Source: Planctomycetales bacterium (lineage in GTDB: Bacteria; 4484-113; JAFGCY01). Taken from it: a DNA stretch of 5,405 nucleotides. Location of the stretch: NCBI GenBank assembly GCA_024645305.1, contig JAHEFU010000106.1, forward strand, positions 4,051 to 9,455, read 5' to 3'. The translations under genes and the position numbers were made by a program. Each line of letters begins with the position of its first letter. Position 1 is the stretch's first letter. The notes beneath the pieces were generated by a model. The model was not told the DNA's origin, ran no database searches, and worked only from the letters and a program-made list of their open reading frames with translations. Shown piece by piece: positions 1-5,405 of this stretch.

Positions 1-738
1 GTACGGACCCGCAAGCGCCCCCTGCCCAGTGGACTGTTCAGTCCGGCCACGGCGCTGGCCATCGGCCTGCTGACGGGCCTGAGCGGCGTGGTGATGCTGG
101 CGATCATGGTCAACCTGCTGACCGCCAGCCTGGCCCTGCTGACCCAGCTGATCTACCTGCTGTGGTATACGCCGATGAAGCTGCGCAACCCGCTCAACAC
201 CCTCGTGGGCGGTATCTGCGGCGCCATCCCGCCGATGATGGGTTTCAGCGCTGTGTATGGCTACCTGCCGCTGGGGGCCTGGCTGCTGGCAGCCTTCCTC
301 TTCGTCTGGCAGATCCCGCACTTCCTGGCACTGTCCTGGATGTACCGCGAGGACTACAAGCATGGTGGTTACCAGATGCTGCCGAGCCATGATCCGCCGG
401 GTAATTTCACATTCCCGATCATGCTGTATTACAGCCTGATCCTGCTGCCCATCGGCCTGAGCTTGACGATCTTCGGATACAGCGGCTGGTATTACGGCTA
501 TGGCTCGCTGCTGCTGGGCCTGGCTCTCGTCTACCTGGGCTACAGGCTGGTAAGGGGCAGGCAGTACATGGATGCTCGCAAGCTGTTCTTTGCCACGGTG
601 ATCTACCTGCCGCTGATGCTGCTCCTGATGGTGCTTGACATCCAGCCGCATGGCCAGGCAGGCAATTTCCCGCCCGCCGCTGGTAGCATTTCAGGGGAAG
701 CGACGGGCGGACAGGCCGCAAGCCCCAGCGACAGCTAG
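1..738 (+). CDS. ctaB: Protoheme IX farnesyltransferase (heme O synthase), 5'-truncated by window edge
   Basis: This UbiA-superfamily membrane prenyltransferase adds a farnesyl group to heme B to make heme O, the precursor of heme A in aa3-type oxidases. The reading frame is open from base 1, so the gene starts outside the window; 245 residues are visible against about 290-300 for the family. The first visible residues, RTRKRPLP, are the end of the conserved first prenyltransferase motif. Next come the family block YTPMKLRNPLNTLVGG, GAIPPMMGF, the WQIPHFLALSW helix and YREDYKHGGYQMLP, all characteristic of CtaB/CyoE. Several hydrophobic helices follow. The last approximately 30 residues, after the LLLMVLDI helix, form a hydrophilic Gly/Ala/Ser-rich tail. 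The next gene starts 35 bp downstream on the same strand, suggesting co-transcription. The internal GTG at 88 is not the real start, because family motifs lie upstream of it. Identification is firm. Confidence 0.96.
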   Translation, partial: VRTRKRPLPSGLFSPATALAIGLLTGLSGVVMLAIMVNLLTASLALLTQLIYLLWYTPMKLRNPLNTLVGGICGAIPPMMGFSAVYGYLPLGAWLLAAFLFVWQIPHFLALSWMYREDYKHGGYQMLPSHDPPGNFTFPIMLYYSLILLPIGLSLTIFGYSGWYYGYGSLLLGLALVYLGYRLVRGRQYMDARKLFFATVIYLPLMLLLMVLDIQPHGQAGNFPPAAGSISGEATGGQAASPSDS

Positions 739-762
739 GCGCACAGGGCCATCCAGGCAACA

Positions 763-768
763 AGGGAG
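763..768 (+). promoter_or_regulatory. Ribosome binding site of first DUF3179 gene
   Basis: AGGGAG lies 5 nt before the ATG at 774 and supports that start. It sits in the 35 bp gap after the ctaB stop codon. I see no convincing promoter or terminator in that gap, consistent with read-through from ctaB. Confidence 0.7.
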
Positions 769-773
769 AGAGC

Positions 774-1904
774 ATGCCAGCCAGCAGCAATGGTACAGAT
801 GGTATCGGGCACAAGGTCGGGAACTATGGGGCTGCCCGTTTCTACGCCGGGACCCTGCGCCTGCTCCTGCTTCTGCTTCTGCTGTCCCTGCTTCTGATTG
901 CGCTGGTCATCTGCAGTGCCTTTACCCGCCGCATGTCTGACTCCCTCGAAGTACAGGTCAGCCGCCTGAACGGTTTTGAGCTGGAAGGTGCGCTGATCCC
1001 CGTGGATCATATCCTCTCCGGTGGGGTGTCCCGTGACGGGATCCCGGCTCTGACGATGCCCGCCGTGATTGACGCCGAGGAGCTGGCGGAGATCAACTTC
1101 GAGCTGGAGCGCAATGGCCACGGACCCTTCCTCAGTCCCGGGCAGCGGGTCATCGGAGTGACTGTCAACGGTGAGAGCCGGGCCTACGGCATCAACCTGC
1201 TGACATGGCATGAGATTGTCAACGATGTCATCGGCGGTGTCCCGCTGGCGATTGTCTACTGCCCGCTGTGCGACAGCGCCACAGTGTTTGACAGGCGGGT
1301 GGGGGATGAAGTGCTGGAGTTCGGCGTCAGTGGGCTGCTCTACAACTCAAACATCCTGATGTACAACCGCAGTGAAGACCGGGAACACGAGAGTCTCTGG
1401 TCCCAGCTGCAGGCCCGGGCCGTGACGGGAGTCCATGCCGAGGCAGGCGCACAGCTCAGTATCCTGCCTGCCGTACTCATTGACTGGGGCAGCTGGCTCG
1501 CCGGGCATCCTGACGGCGGGCTGGCCTGGCGCGACAGGGATAACCGGCGTGACCTTGACATGAGTCCCTACGAGGAATACTTCCGTGAGGGCAAGCTGCG
1601 CTTCCCCGCCTGGCCGATCCTCCCGGATGACAGCCCGCTGCATGCCATGGACCGGATAATCGCCGTTGACAACGGGGATGGCTGGATCGTGTTTCCGGTC
1701 AGGCAGCTCAGGCTTGAACTGAGCGGGGACAGCAGCCTGGCAATTGACGACGTAGTGTTCAGCCTGACCTCCGGGGAGGATGGCGCGGAGCAGCACGTGA
1801 GCGTGCTGCCGGCTGCGGACCGCAGTGTGCGGATTGCCTATGCCTTCTGGTTCAGCTGGTACGCCATGCACCCCGACAGCGAGTTATTCCCCGTGCTGGA
1901 GTAA
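774..1904 (+). CDS. DUF3179-family membrane-anchored protein (copy A, CPLC motif intact)
   Basis: A 376-residue protein with a cytoplasmic head (1-27), one very Leu-rich hydrophobic segment (about 28-47) and a large soluble domain that should be periplasmic. The soluble part carries the DUF3179 signatures in order: RDGIPAL near 87-93, RVIGVTVNGESRAYGINLL near 125-143, HEIVN at 146-150, YCPLCDSATVF with Cys163 and Cys166, FGVSGLLYNSNILMYNR, SLWSQLQ, and a C-terminal AFWFSWYAMHPDSELF. The family's biochemical function is not established. The CxxC pair could bind a metal or act as a redox thiol, but this is inference. CPLC is followed by Asp, so it is not a c-type heme site. The anchor ends LVIC, a poor lipobox, so a lipoprotein is unlikely. 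It lies between ctaB and a second DUF3179 gene and faces oxidase genes. The start is supported by a good Shine-Dalgarno. Family assignment is strong; role unknown. Confidence 0.9.
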   Translation: MPASSNGTDGIGHKVGNYGAARFYAGTLRLLLLLLLLSLLLIALVICSAFTRRMSDSLEVQVSRLNGFELEGALIPVDHILSGGVSRDGIPALTMPAVIDAEELAEINFELERNGHGPFLSPGQRVIGVTVNGESRAYGINLLTWHEIVNDVIGGVPLAIVYCPLCDSATVFDRRVGDEVLEFGVSGLLYNSNILMYNRSEDREHESLWSQLQARAVTGVHAEAGAQLSILPAVLIDWGSWLAGHPDGGLAWRDRDNRRDLDMSPYEEYFREGKLRFPAWPILPDDSPLHAMDRIIAVDNGDGWIVFPVRQLRLELSGDSSLAIDDVVFSLTSGEDGAEQHVSVLPAADRSVRIAYAFWFSWYAMHPDSELFPVLE

Positions 1905-1935
1905 TTGCCGGGCGGCCTGCTTCCGGTGGGATAAT
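1905..1935 (+). promoter_or_regulatory. Possible weak sigma70-like promoter between the two DUF3179 genes
   Basis: TTGCCG (1905-1910) and GATAAT (1930-1935) resemble -35 and -10 boxes. The 19 bp spacer is longer than optimal and the -35 matches only 4 of 6 consensus bases. It lies in the 51 bp gap directly after the first DUF3179 stop, and transcription from it would give a very short leader before the ATG at 1956. It may be chance; co-transcription from upstream is the simpler explanation. Confidence 0.2.
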
Positions 1936-1943
1936 GGGCTGCC

Positions 1944-1953
1944 AGGGATGGAG
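1944..1953 (+). promoter_or_regulatory. Ribosome binding site of second DUF3179 gene
   Basis: The purine-rich stretch AGGGATGGAG precedes the ATG at 1956. AGGGA is 7 nt from the start, which is well spaced, while GGAG is only 2 nt away. It supports the chosen start, which puts a short charged head ahead of the membrane segment. Confidence 0.5.
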
Positions 1954-1955
1954 CC

Positions 1956-3074
1956 ATGAACAAGCAGGCCAAGCAATCTGAGAGCACTGATCCCGCCACC
2001 GAGCGGATTCTGGACATGCGCGGGCTGTGGTGGATCCCGCTGCTCATTGTGCTGGCCGTTGGTGCCATGCTTGTCCGGCTATTGCTGCCGGTGGCCGAAC
2101 AGGGCCTGGACGGCAATCCGAATGACAGCCTGCAGCTCGCGGATTACGGTTTCGACCTGCAGCACTGCCTGGTACAGCCGGAGAGCCTGGTCTCATCAGG
2201 CCTGGTCCGGGACCAGATCCACTCCCTGCATGAGCCGCCAGTTGTCAGCGCCTCGGAGGTCCCGGCGATAAACAAAAATGAGCGCCGGCTGTACCACCGC
2301 AAGTTCATCGTCAGCGGTGACCGCGTGATTGGTGTCAGCCTCAACGGGGAACAGCGGGCCTACCAGATCAACATCCTCAATTACCATGAAATTGTCAACG
2401 ATACAATCGCCGGCGTGCCGATCGCCGTGGTCTACAGTCCGCTGTGTGACAGTGCCACTGTGTTCCGGCGGGAGGTCAGCGGGGCAGTGCGCGAGTTCGG
2501 CAGCAGCGGCCTGCTTATCAATTCCAATATCGTGATGTATGACCGGCAGGCCGAACTGGCTGACAGCAGCCTGTGGAGCCAGCTGCAGTTCCGTGCCGTA
2601 GCGGGGCCCGCAGCACAGCAGGGCCTGGAGCTGGAGCTGCTGCCGACTGTGCTGACACACTGGGGCGACTGGGTCAGGCGGCATCCGGACACGACGCTGA
2701 TGGCCCGGGAAACCGGTGAACCACGGGACTACAATTCCAACCCCTACCTGCGCTACCAGGCCCTGGGCAAGCTGCGCTTTCCAGTATCTCCGCTGCCACC
2801 GGAGGGAGGGCTGGAACTGATGGACAGGGTGATTGCCGTGAGGCAGTCCGGCAGCTGGCATGTGTACAGCTTTGCGGATATTGCCAGTGCGGCGGGGGAC
2901 CAGGGCAGTGTGGTGTCAGAAGGGCTGCAGTTTGACTACATTCCCTACAGTAACACCCTGGACCCGCCGGGGGTCGTTGTCAGTGATCTGCAGGGGAATT
3001 ACATTGAGTCGGTCAGTACGATGTGGTTCGCCTGGTACTCGATGTATCCGGATACCAGTCTTAGCAGCCTCTGA
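1956..3074 (+). CDS. DUF3179-family membrane-anchored protein (copy B, first motif Cys replaced by Ser)
   Basis: A 372-residue paralogue of the preceding protein with the same layout: charged head (1-23), one hydrophobic anchor (about 24-44), then a probably periplasmic DUF3179 domain. Shared blocks include RVIGVSLNGEQRAYQINIL, HEIVND at 144-149, SPLCDSATVF, FGSSGLLINSNIVMYDR, SLWSQLQFRAV, GKLRFPVSPLPP and MWFAWYSMYPDTSL at the C terminus. Copy A has Cys163 and Cys166; this copy has Ser161 (AGT, 2436-2438) and Cys164 (TGT), so the CxxC pair is broken. It also has Cys71 in HCLVQ, absent from copy A. Its anchor and outer loops differ greatly from copy A, so the duplication is old. The 51 bp gap to copy A suggests one transcript. 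The stop is 3 bp from the stop of the convergent oxidase gene. Family assignment is strong; function unknown, possibly an assembly partner of copy A. Confidence 0.9.
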   Translation: MNKQAKQSESTDPATERILDMRGLWWIPLLIVLAVGAMLVRLLLPVAEQGLDGNPNDSLQLADYGFDLQHCLVQPESLVSSGLVRDQIHSLHEPPVVSASEVPAINKNERRLYHRKFIVSGDRVIGVSLNGEQRAYQINILNYHEIVNDTIAGVPIAVVYSPLCDSATVFRREVSGAVREFGSSGLLINSNIVMYDRQAELADSSLWSQLQFRAVAGPAAQQGLELELLPTVLTHWGDWVRRHPDTTLMARETGEPRDYNSNPYLRYQALGKLRFPVSPLPPEGGLELMDRVIAVRQSGSWHVYSFADIASAAGDQGSVVSEGLQFDYIPYSNTLDPPGVVVSDLQGNYIESVSTMWFAWYSMYPDTSLSSL

Positions 3075-3077
3075 GTG

Positions 3078-3674
3078 CTAGCCGGCCCGCAGCAGGGCCG
3101 CACTGAGCATCACGAGGAACAGGCCGCACCACATCACGGTGAGGAAGTGCCAGTAGATCGTCGTACTCGTCACCGCCTGGTGGCTTTCCTCGGAGTAGCA
3201 GTCGCGACCCGCCGCCAGATACAACACGGCAAGCGGGATCACGCCACCGAGCAGGTGCGCCGCATGCAGCGCCGACATGATGAAGAAGGTCATGGAGAAC
3301 TGGATGTGGGCCTCGACGAACTCCTGACTGCCCACGATGGTCATGTAGCTTGCGTACTGCAGGTAATAGAACAGCAGGGAAAGGATGAAGGTTGCCAGCA
3401 GTCCACTGCGCAGGCTGGCAACGCTGGCCCTGCGGATGGAGCTGAAGGCGTAATGCATCGTGGCAGAGCTGACGAGGATCACTGCTGTGCTGGCATACAG
3501 CGTGGCTGGGACCGGGGCGGCCTGCTGGGGCAGCCATTCCTGGGCATGCATGCTGCGGATCACGAAGTAACCGACGATGACGGACAGGAAGCCCATGCTG
3601 CCTGAAACCAGCCCGAGGTACATCCCCATCGTGGCTGGAGTGACGGGATGCCGACGCGACGGGGGTTGGTTCAT
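3078..3674 (-). CDS. Second cytochrome c oxidase subunit III-like protein
   Basis: A 198-residue protein of the heme-copper oxidase subunit III superfamily with five predicted membrane helices (about 16-39, 58-76, 91-110, 125-154, 173-194). It shares TMGMYLGLVSG with the KMGMWLFLVTE of the other subunit III, plus SALHAAHLLGGVIPL (family TGLHGxHVxxG) and YWHFLTVMW (family YWHxVDxxW). Two acidic positions conserved in subunit III are lost: Glu35 of the upstream protein aligns with Gly25 here, and Asp279 with Thr179. It is the last gene of the oxidase group, 14 bp after the subunit IV stop. Its Shine-Dalgarno is weak (GGA 4 nt before the ATG), so translational coupling is likely. Tandem subunit III-like genes occur in several caa3-type operons. 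It probably acts as an accessory membrane subunit; whether it replaces or supplements the normal subunit III cannot be seen here. Confidence 0.88.
   Translation of the reverse strand: MNQPPSRRHPVTPATMGMYLGLVSGSMGFLSVIVGYFVIRSMHAQEWLPQQAAPVPATLYASTAVILVSSATMHYAFSSIRRASVASLRSGLLATFILSLLFYYLQYASYMTIVGSQEFVEAHIQFSMTFFIMSALHAAHLLGGVIPLAVLYLAAGRDCYSEESHQAVTSTTIYWHFLTVMWCGLFLVMLSAALLRAG
3083..3100. terminator. GC-only stem-loop at the convergent gene junction (candidate bidirectional transcription stop)
   Basis: CGGCCC (3083-3088) and GGGCCG (3095-3100) form a perfect 6 bp stem around the loop GCAGCA. It starts 9 bases after the stop of the second DUF3179 gene, and on the other strand it codes for the last residues of the III-like oxidase protein. 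No T-tract follows on either strand, so it is not a canonical intrinsic terminator. Codon-driven pairing in a GC-rich gene is an alternative explanation. Confidence 0.2.
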
Positions 3675-3688
3675 GTCATCCGCGCTGT

Positions 3689-4180
3689 TCAGTGGCCCTC
3701 GGCTGCGGCTTCACCGTCCGGGGCGGTTTCGGCTTCCTCTCCTGTGGTGTGGAGGTTGCCGGCATTGTTGTGTGACTTCTGGTAGCTCTCGCGTGGTTCC
3801 TTGTACATTTCTTCCACTCCGCCGGCTTCTCCCAGCTTGTCATTCTCATATGGCAGGATGTCTCGGCGGTATGTGGCGGTATCCAGCGATGTGAAGCCGA
3901 AGAAGCAGGCCACAAAGAGGATCGAGGCCAGGAAGATATAGCCGTTGAAGGGACGGTCATAGCGCAGGTGCATGAAGTACAGGGCCACAAGCAGGGCCTT
4001 GACCGTCGCAATGCCCATGGCGACCAGCATCCCACCCGCACCGGGCAGCTTGCCGGACAGGGCAACCGTGATGATGGTCAGAACGACCAGAGCGCCGAAA
4101 ACCGTGAACAGCTGCGGCAGCGAACTGACGTGTCCCACCGTGGGATGTCCCGGCTCGTGATGATGTTCCTTATTGCTCAT
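3689..4180 (-). CDS. ctaF: Cytochrome c oxidase subunit IV (prokaryotic, COX4_pro/CyoD-like)
   Basis: A small accessory subunit of bacterial heme-copper oxidases. With the ATG at 4180 it has 163 residues: a His-rich head (MSNKEHHHEPGHP), three helices (about 23-41, 50-70, 80-97) and a long hydrophilic tail. The second helix carries the family signature KALLVALYFMHL with Lys61 and His71. The tail of about 65 residues is Glu- and Ala-rich and makes the protein longer than the 90-110 residues usual for this family. An ATG two codons upstream (4186) is also possible, but the GGAG at 4190-4193 is only 3 nt from it and 9 nt from 4180, so 4180 is preferred. The gene lies between the two subunit III-type genes, with the subunit III stop about 27 bp upstream. 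By family topology (N-terminus in, three passes) the tail should face the periplasm. Confidence 0.88.
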   Translation of the reverse strand: MSNKEHHHEPGHPTVGHVSSLPQLFTVFGALVVLTIITVALSGKLPGAGGMLVAMGIATVKALLVALYFMHLRYDRPFNGYIFLASILFVACFFGFTSLDTATYRRDILPYENDKLGEAGGVEEMYKEPRESYQKSHNNAGNLHTTGEEAETAPDGEAAAEGH

Positions 4181-4189
4181 TTCCATAAA

Positions 4190-4193
4190 CTCC
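4190..4193 (-). promoter_or_regulatory. Ribosome binding site deciding the subunit IV start
   Basis: On the minus strand GGAG is followed after 3 nt by ATG (4186) and after 9 nt by a second in-frame ATG (4180). The second spacing is the functional range, so it favours the shorter protein beginning MSNKEHHH. Confidence 0.55.
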
Positions 4194-4207
4194 AGTTATC
4201 AGTGCCG

Positions 4208-5089
4208 CTAATCTACGAGATACAGCAGCGGGAACAGGTAGATCCAGATCAGGTCGACAAGGTGCCAGTACAGGCCCACCATGTCAACCGGTGTGTAGTA
4301 AGTCGAGTTGTAGGCGCCCCTGGCCGACAGCACGAAGATCGTGAAGATGCAGATGATGCCGATCACGACGTGGATACCGTGCAGGCCGGTCATGATGAAA
4401 TAGATGCTGAAGAACAGATGGGCCTTGGCCGGCTGTGGGAAGTTGTGCTTCTGCTCCTCCTTCTCTGCTTTCAGCTGTTCAGGAGTCTTGACCTCAAAGC
4501 TCTGTGGACCTTCCGGGGCAGGGGCAAACTGAGATGTCGGGACACTCATGCTGCTCGCTGAGGTGTCCGTACCGGCTGCGAGGGCCGCATCCCGCACGGC
4601 ATTGGCATCCTGGGCGGCGTCCGCCAGGCTGTGCAGTTCGCCTTCCGGGCTGCCGTGCTCTGTGCCGTGATCCTCGGACTGCCAGACATAGCGGTTGCCA
4701 TACAGGGTGCCGTGATGGATCTTGCTACCGTATTCGATGTATTTGATGTACAGGAAGCCGAAGGCGCAGAGCATTGTCAGGGCCAGCATTGTCAGCAGGG
4801 TCTTTTTCTGGCTGAGCTGTGCGGCACGTACTCCCCAGGCCATCGTAAGGCTGGAGCTCAGCAGGATCAGTGTATTGAGCGCTCCCAGATTCTTGTCCAG
4901 GAACTGGTGCCCATAGTGGAAGATCTCGGGGTTGTGCGTGCGGTAGAGCACATAGACGCAGAACAGCCCGGCAAAGATCATGATCTCCGTGACCAGGAAC
5001 AGCCACATGCCCATCTTGTCCGAGTCGAACTGCTGTACTTCGTTCTCGAAGTGATGGTGTACATGTGACGGATGATCGTGATGCGACAT
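4208..5089 (-). CDS. ctaE: Cytochrome c oxidase subunit III with a large charged insertion
   Basis: A core membrane subunit of aa3/caa3-type cytochrome c oxidase. The 293-residue protein has a His-rich head (MSHHDHPSHVHHHFEN) and five predicted helices: 27-48 (MGMWLFLVTEIMIFAGLF, with conserved Glu35), 69-89, 97-117 ending KYIEY, 224-254 (FIMTGLHGIHVVIG) and 274-292 (YWHLVDLIWIYLFPLLYL, with Asp279). These are the subunit III hallmarks in the shorter five-helix bacterial form, normally about 190-220 residues. The extra length sits between helices 3 and 4 (about 138-217): a hydrophilic Ala/Glu/Lys/Pro-rich segment that looks disordered. Family topology puts this loop on the periplasmic side. 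The ATG at 5089 is preferred over the TTG at 5095 because AGGAG (5099-5103) is 9 nt from the former and 3 nt from the latter. It starts 17 bp after the subunit I stop, so the two genes are surely one operon. Confidence 0.94.
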   Translation of the reverse strand: MSHHDHPSHVHHHFENEVQQFDSDKMGMWLFLVTEIMIFAGLFCVYVLYRTHNPEIFHYGHQFLDKNLGALNTLILLSSSLTMAWGVRAAQLSQKKTLLTMLALTMLCAFGFLYIKYIEYGSKIHHGTLYGNRYVWQSEDHGTEHGSPEGELHSLADAAQDANAVRDAALAAGTDTSASSMSVPTSQFAPAPEGPQSFEVKTPEQLKAEKEEQKHNFPQPAKAHLFFSIYFIMTGLHGIHVVIGIICIFTIFVLSARGAYNSTYYTPVDMVGLYWHLVDLIWIYLFPLLYLVD

Positions 5090-5098
5090 CTGCAATTA

Positions 5099-5103
5099 CT
5101 CCT
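5099..5103 (-). promoter_or_regulatory. Ribosome binding site of subunit III
   Basis: A strong AGGAG on the minus strand begins 3 bases after the subunit I TAA. Its 9 nt spacing to the ATG at 5089 rejects the in-frame TTG at 5095 as start. The tight packing suggests translation passes directly from subunit I to subunit III. Confidence 0.7.
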
Positions 5104-5106
5104 GTG

Positions 5107-5405
5107 TTAGTCCGCGTGCTCTTCGTCTACAACCGACGGGCGCACCTTGACGTAACCCTCTTCTTCATCACTCCACTGCCAGGATTCCACGTCGTACGGA
5201 TCCCCGGCATCGGGTGTGTCCTCAAAGTTGAATGTGATCGGCGGCGTGGATGTCTCCCATTCCAGCGTGGCACCGCCCCAGGGATTACGGGGTGCCAGTT
5301 TCTTATTGTTCAGTGAGGAGAACAGCGAATAGGCAACCAGCAGGAAGCCGATCATCTGCATGTAGGCGCCAATGGACGAGGCCACGTGGTAGCCCTGCCA
5401 CTCCG
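5107..5405 (-). CDS. ctaD: Cytochrome c oxidase subunit I, C-terminal end only (cut by window edge)
   Basis: The last 98 residues of the catalytic subunit, which carries heme a, heme a3 and CuB in the full protein. The frame is open to the window edge (EWQGYHVASSIGAYMQM), so the GTG at 5385 is internal, not a start. Visible parts are the final membrane helix (SSIGAYMQMIGFLLVAYSLF) and the strongly conserved exit sequence NPWGGATLEWETSTPP, diagnostic of subunit I of aa3-type cytochrome c oxidases. None of the metal-ligand histidines lies in this part. A tail of about 45 residues follows, rich in Asp and Glu (WSDEEEGYVKV, ending DEEHAD), expected on the cytoplasmic face. It is the most upstream visible gene of the minus-strand operon; any promoter, and probably the subunit II and cytochrome c genes, would lie beyond the right edge. 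Confidence 0.95.
   Translation of the reverse strand, partial: EWQGYHVASSIGAYMQMIGFLLVAYSLFSSLNNKKLAPRNPWGGATLEWETSTPPITFNFEDTPDAGDPYDVESWQWSDEEEGYVKVRPSVVDEEHAD

Noticed and set aside
852..917. Lipoprotein signal in DUF3179 copy A (LVIC after the hydrophobic run)
   Set aside because: The residue before Cys is Ile instead of Gly, Ala or Ser, so the lipobox is poor; a signal anchor is more likely.
1260..1271. CPLC in DUF3179 copy A as a c-type cytochrome heme site
   Set aside because: The c-type heme motif needs His after the second Cys (CxxCH); here the next residue is Asp, and the block is the DUF3179 family signature.
2196..2861. Long open frame (221 codons) on the minus strand opposite DUF3179 copy B
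   Set aside because: It is the antisense of a gene with clear family motifs; its translation shows no recognisable domain. Such frames are common in GC-rich genes. The same applies to 735-1211 and 1347-1871 on the minus strand.
3044..3055. Perfect 12 bp palindrome GTATCCGGATAC near the end of DUF3179 copy B
   Set aside because: About one such palindrome is expected by chance in a window of this size; it is within coding sequence and has no partner copy that I noticed.
3075..3605. Plus-strand open frame of 176 codons opposite the second subunit III
   Set aside because: The translation is hydrophilic, without family motifs, and mirrors a well-supported membrane protein gene on the other strand.

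Overview
This 5.4 kb window is GC-rich (roughly 60 % by eye) and almost wholly coding. It holds two gene groups facing each other, both tied to an aerobic heme-copper (aa3/caa3-type) cytochrome c oxidase. Reading left to right on the + strand: the C-terminal part of heme O synthase (ctaB, 1-738, cut by the window edge), then two consecutive membrane-anchored DUF3179-family proteins (774-1904 and 1956-3074). Reading right to left on the - strand: the last 98 residues of oxidase subunit I (ctaD/coxA, cut by the right edge), a subunit III (ctaE/coxC), a small subunit IV (ctaF/coxD type) and a second, divergent subunit III-like protein. The two groups converge with only 3 bp between their stop codons. 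There is no gene-free stretch longer than about 50 bp, and I see no tRNA, rRNA, CRISPR array or mobile element.

The gene complement suggests a Gram-negative aerobe. The order subunit I - III - IV - second III-like resembles the oxidase operons of bacteria that pair a caa3-type oxidase with alternative complex III, and of several gamma-proteobacterial and other Gram-negative lineages. A proteobacterium is my best guess, with low confidence; nothing here fixes the taxonomy.

How the genes fit together: CtaB farnesylates heme B to heme O, the precursor of heme A, which subunit I carries. Subunits III, IV and the III-like protein complete the membrane complex. The two DUF3179 proteins have no settled function. 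Each has one N-terminal membrane anchor and a domain probably in the periplasm. The first keeps a Cys-Pro-Leu-Cys motif after a His-Glu-Ile-Val-Asn block; in the second the first Cys is Ser. Their position between ctaB and the oxidase genes makes a role in oxidase assembly (metal delivery or thiol redox) a testable idea, and it is the most interesting signal in the window. Other points of note are an unusually large charged insertion in subunit III, loss of two conserved acidic residues in the second subunit III, and long hydrophilic tails on several oxidase components.
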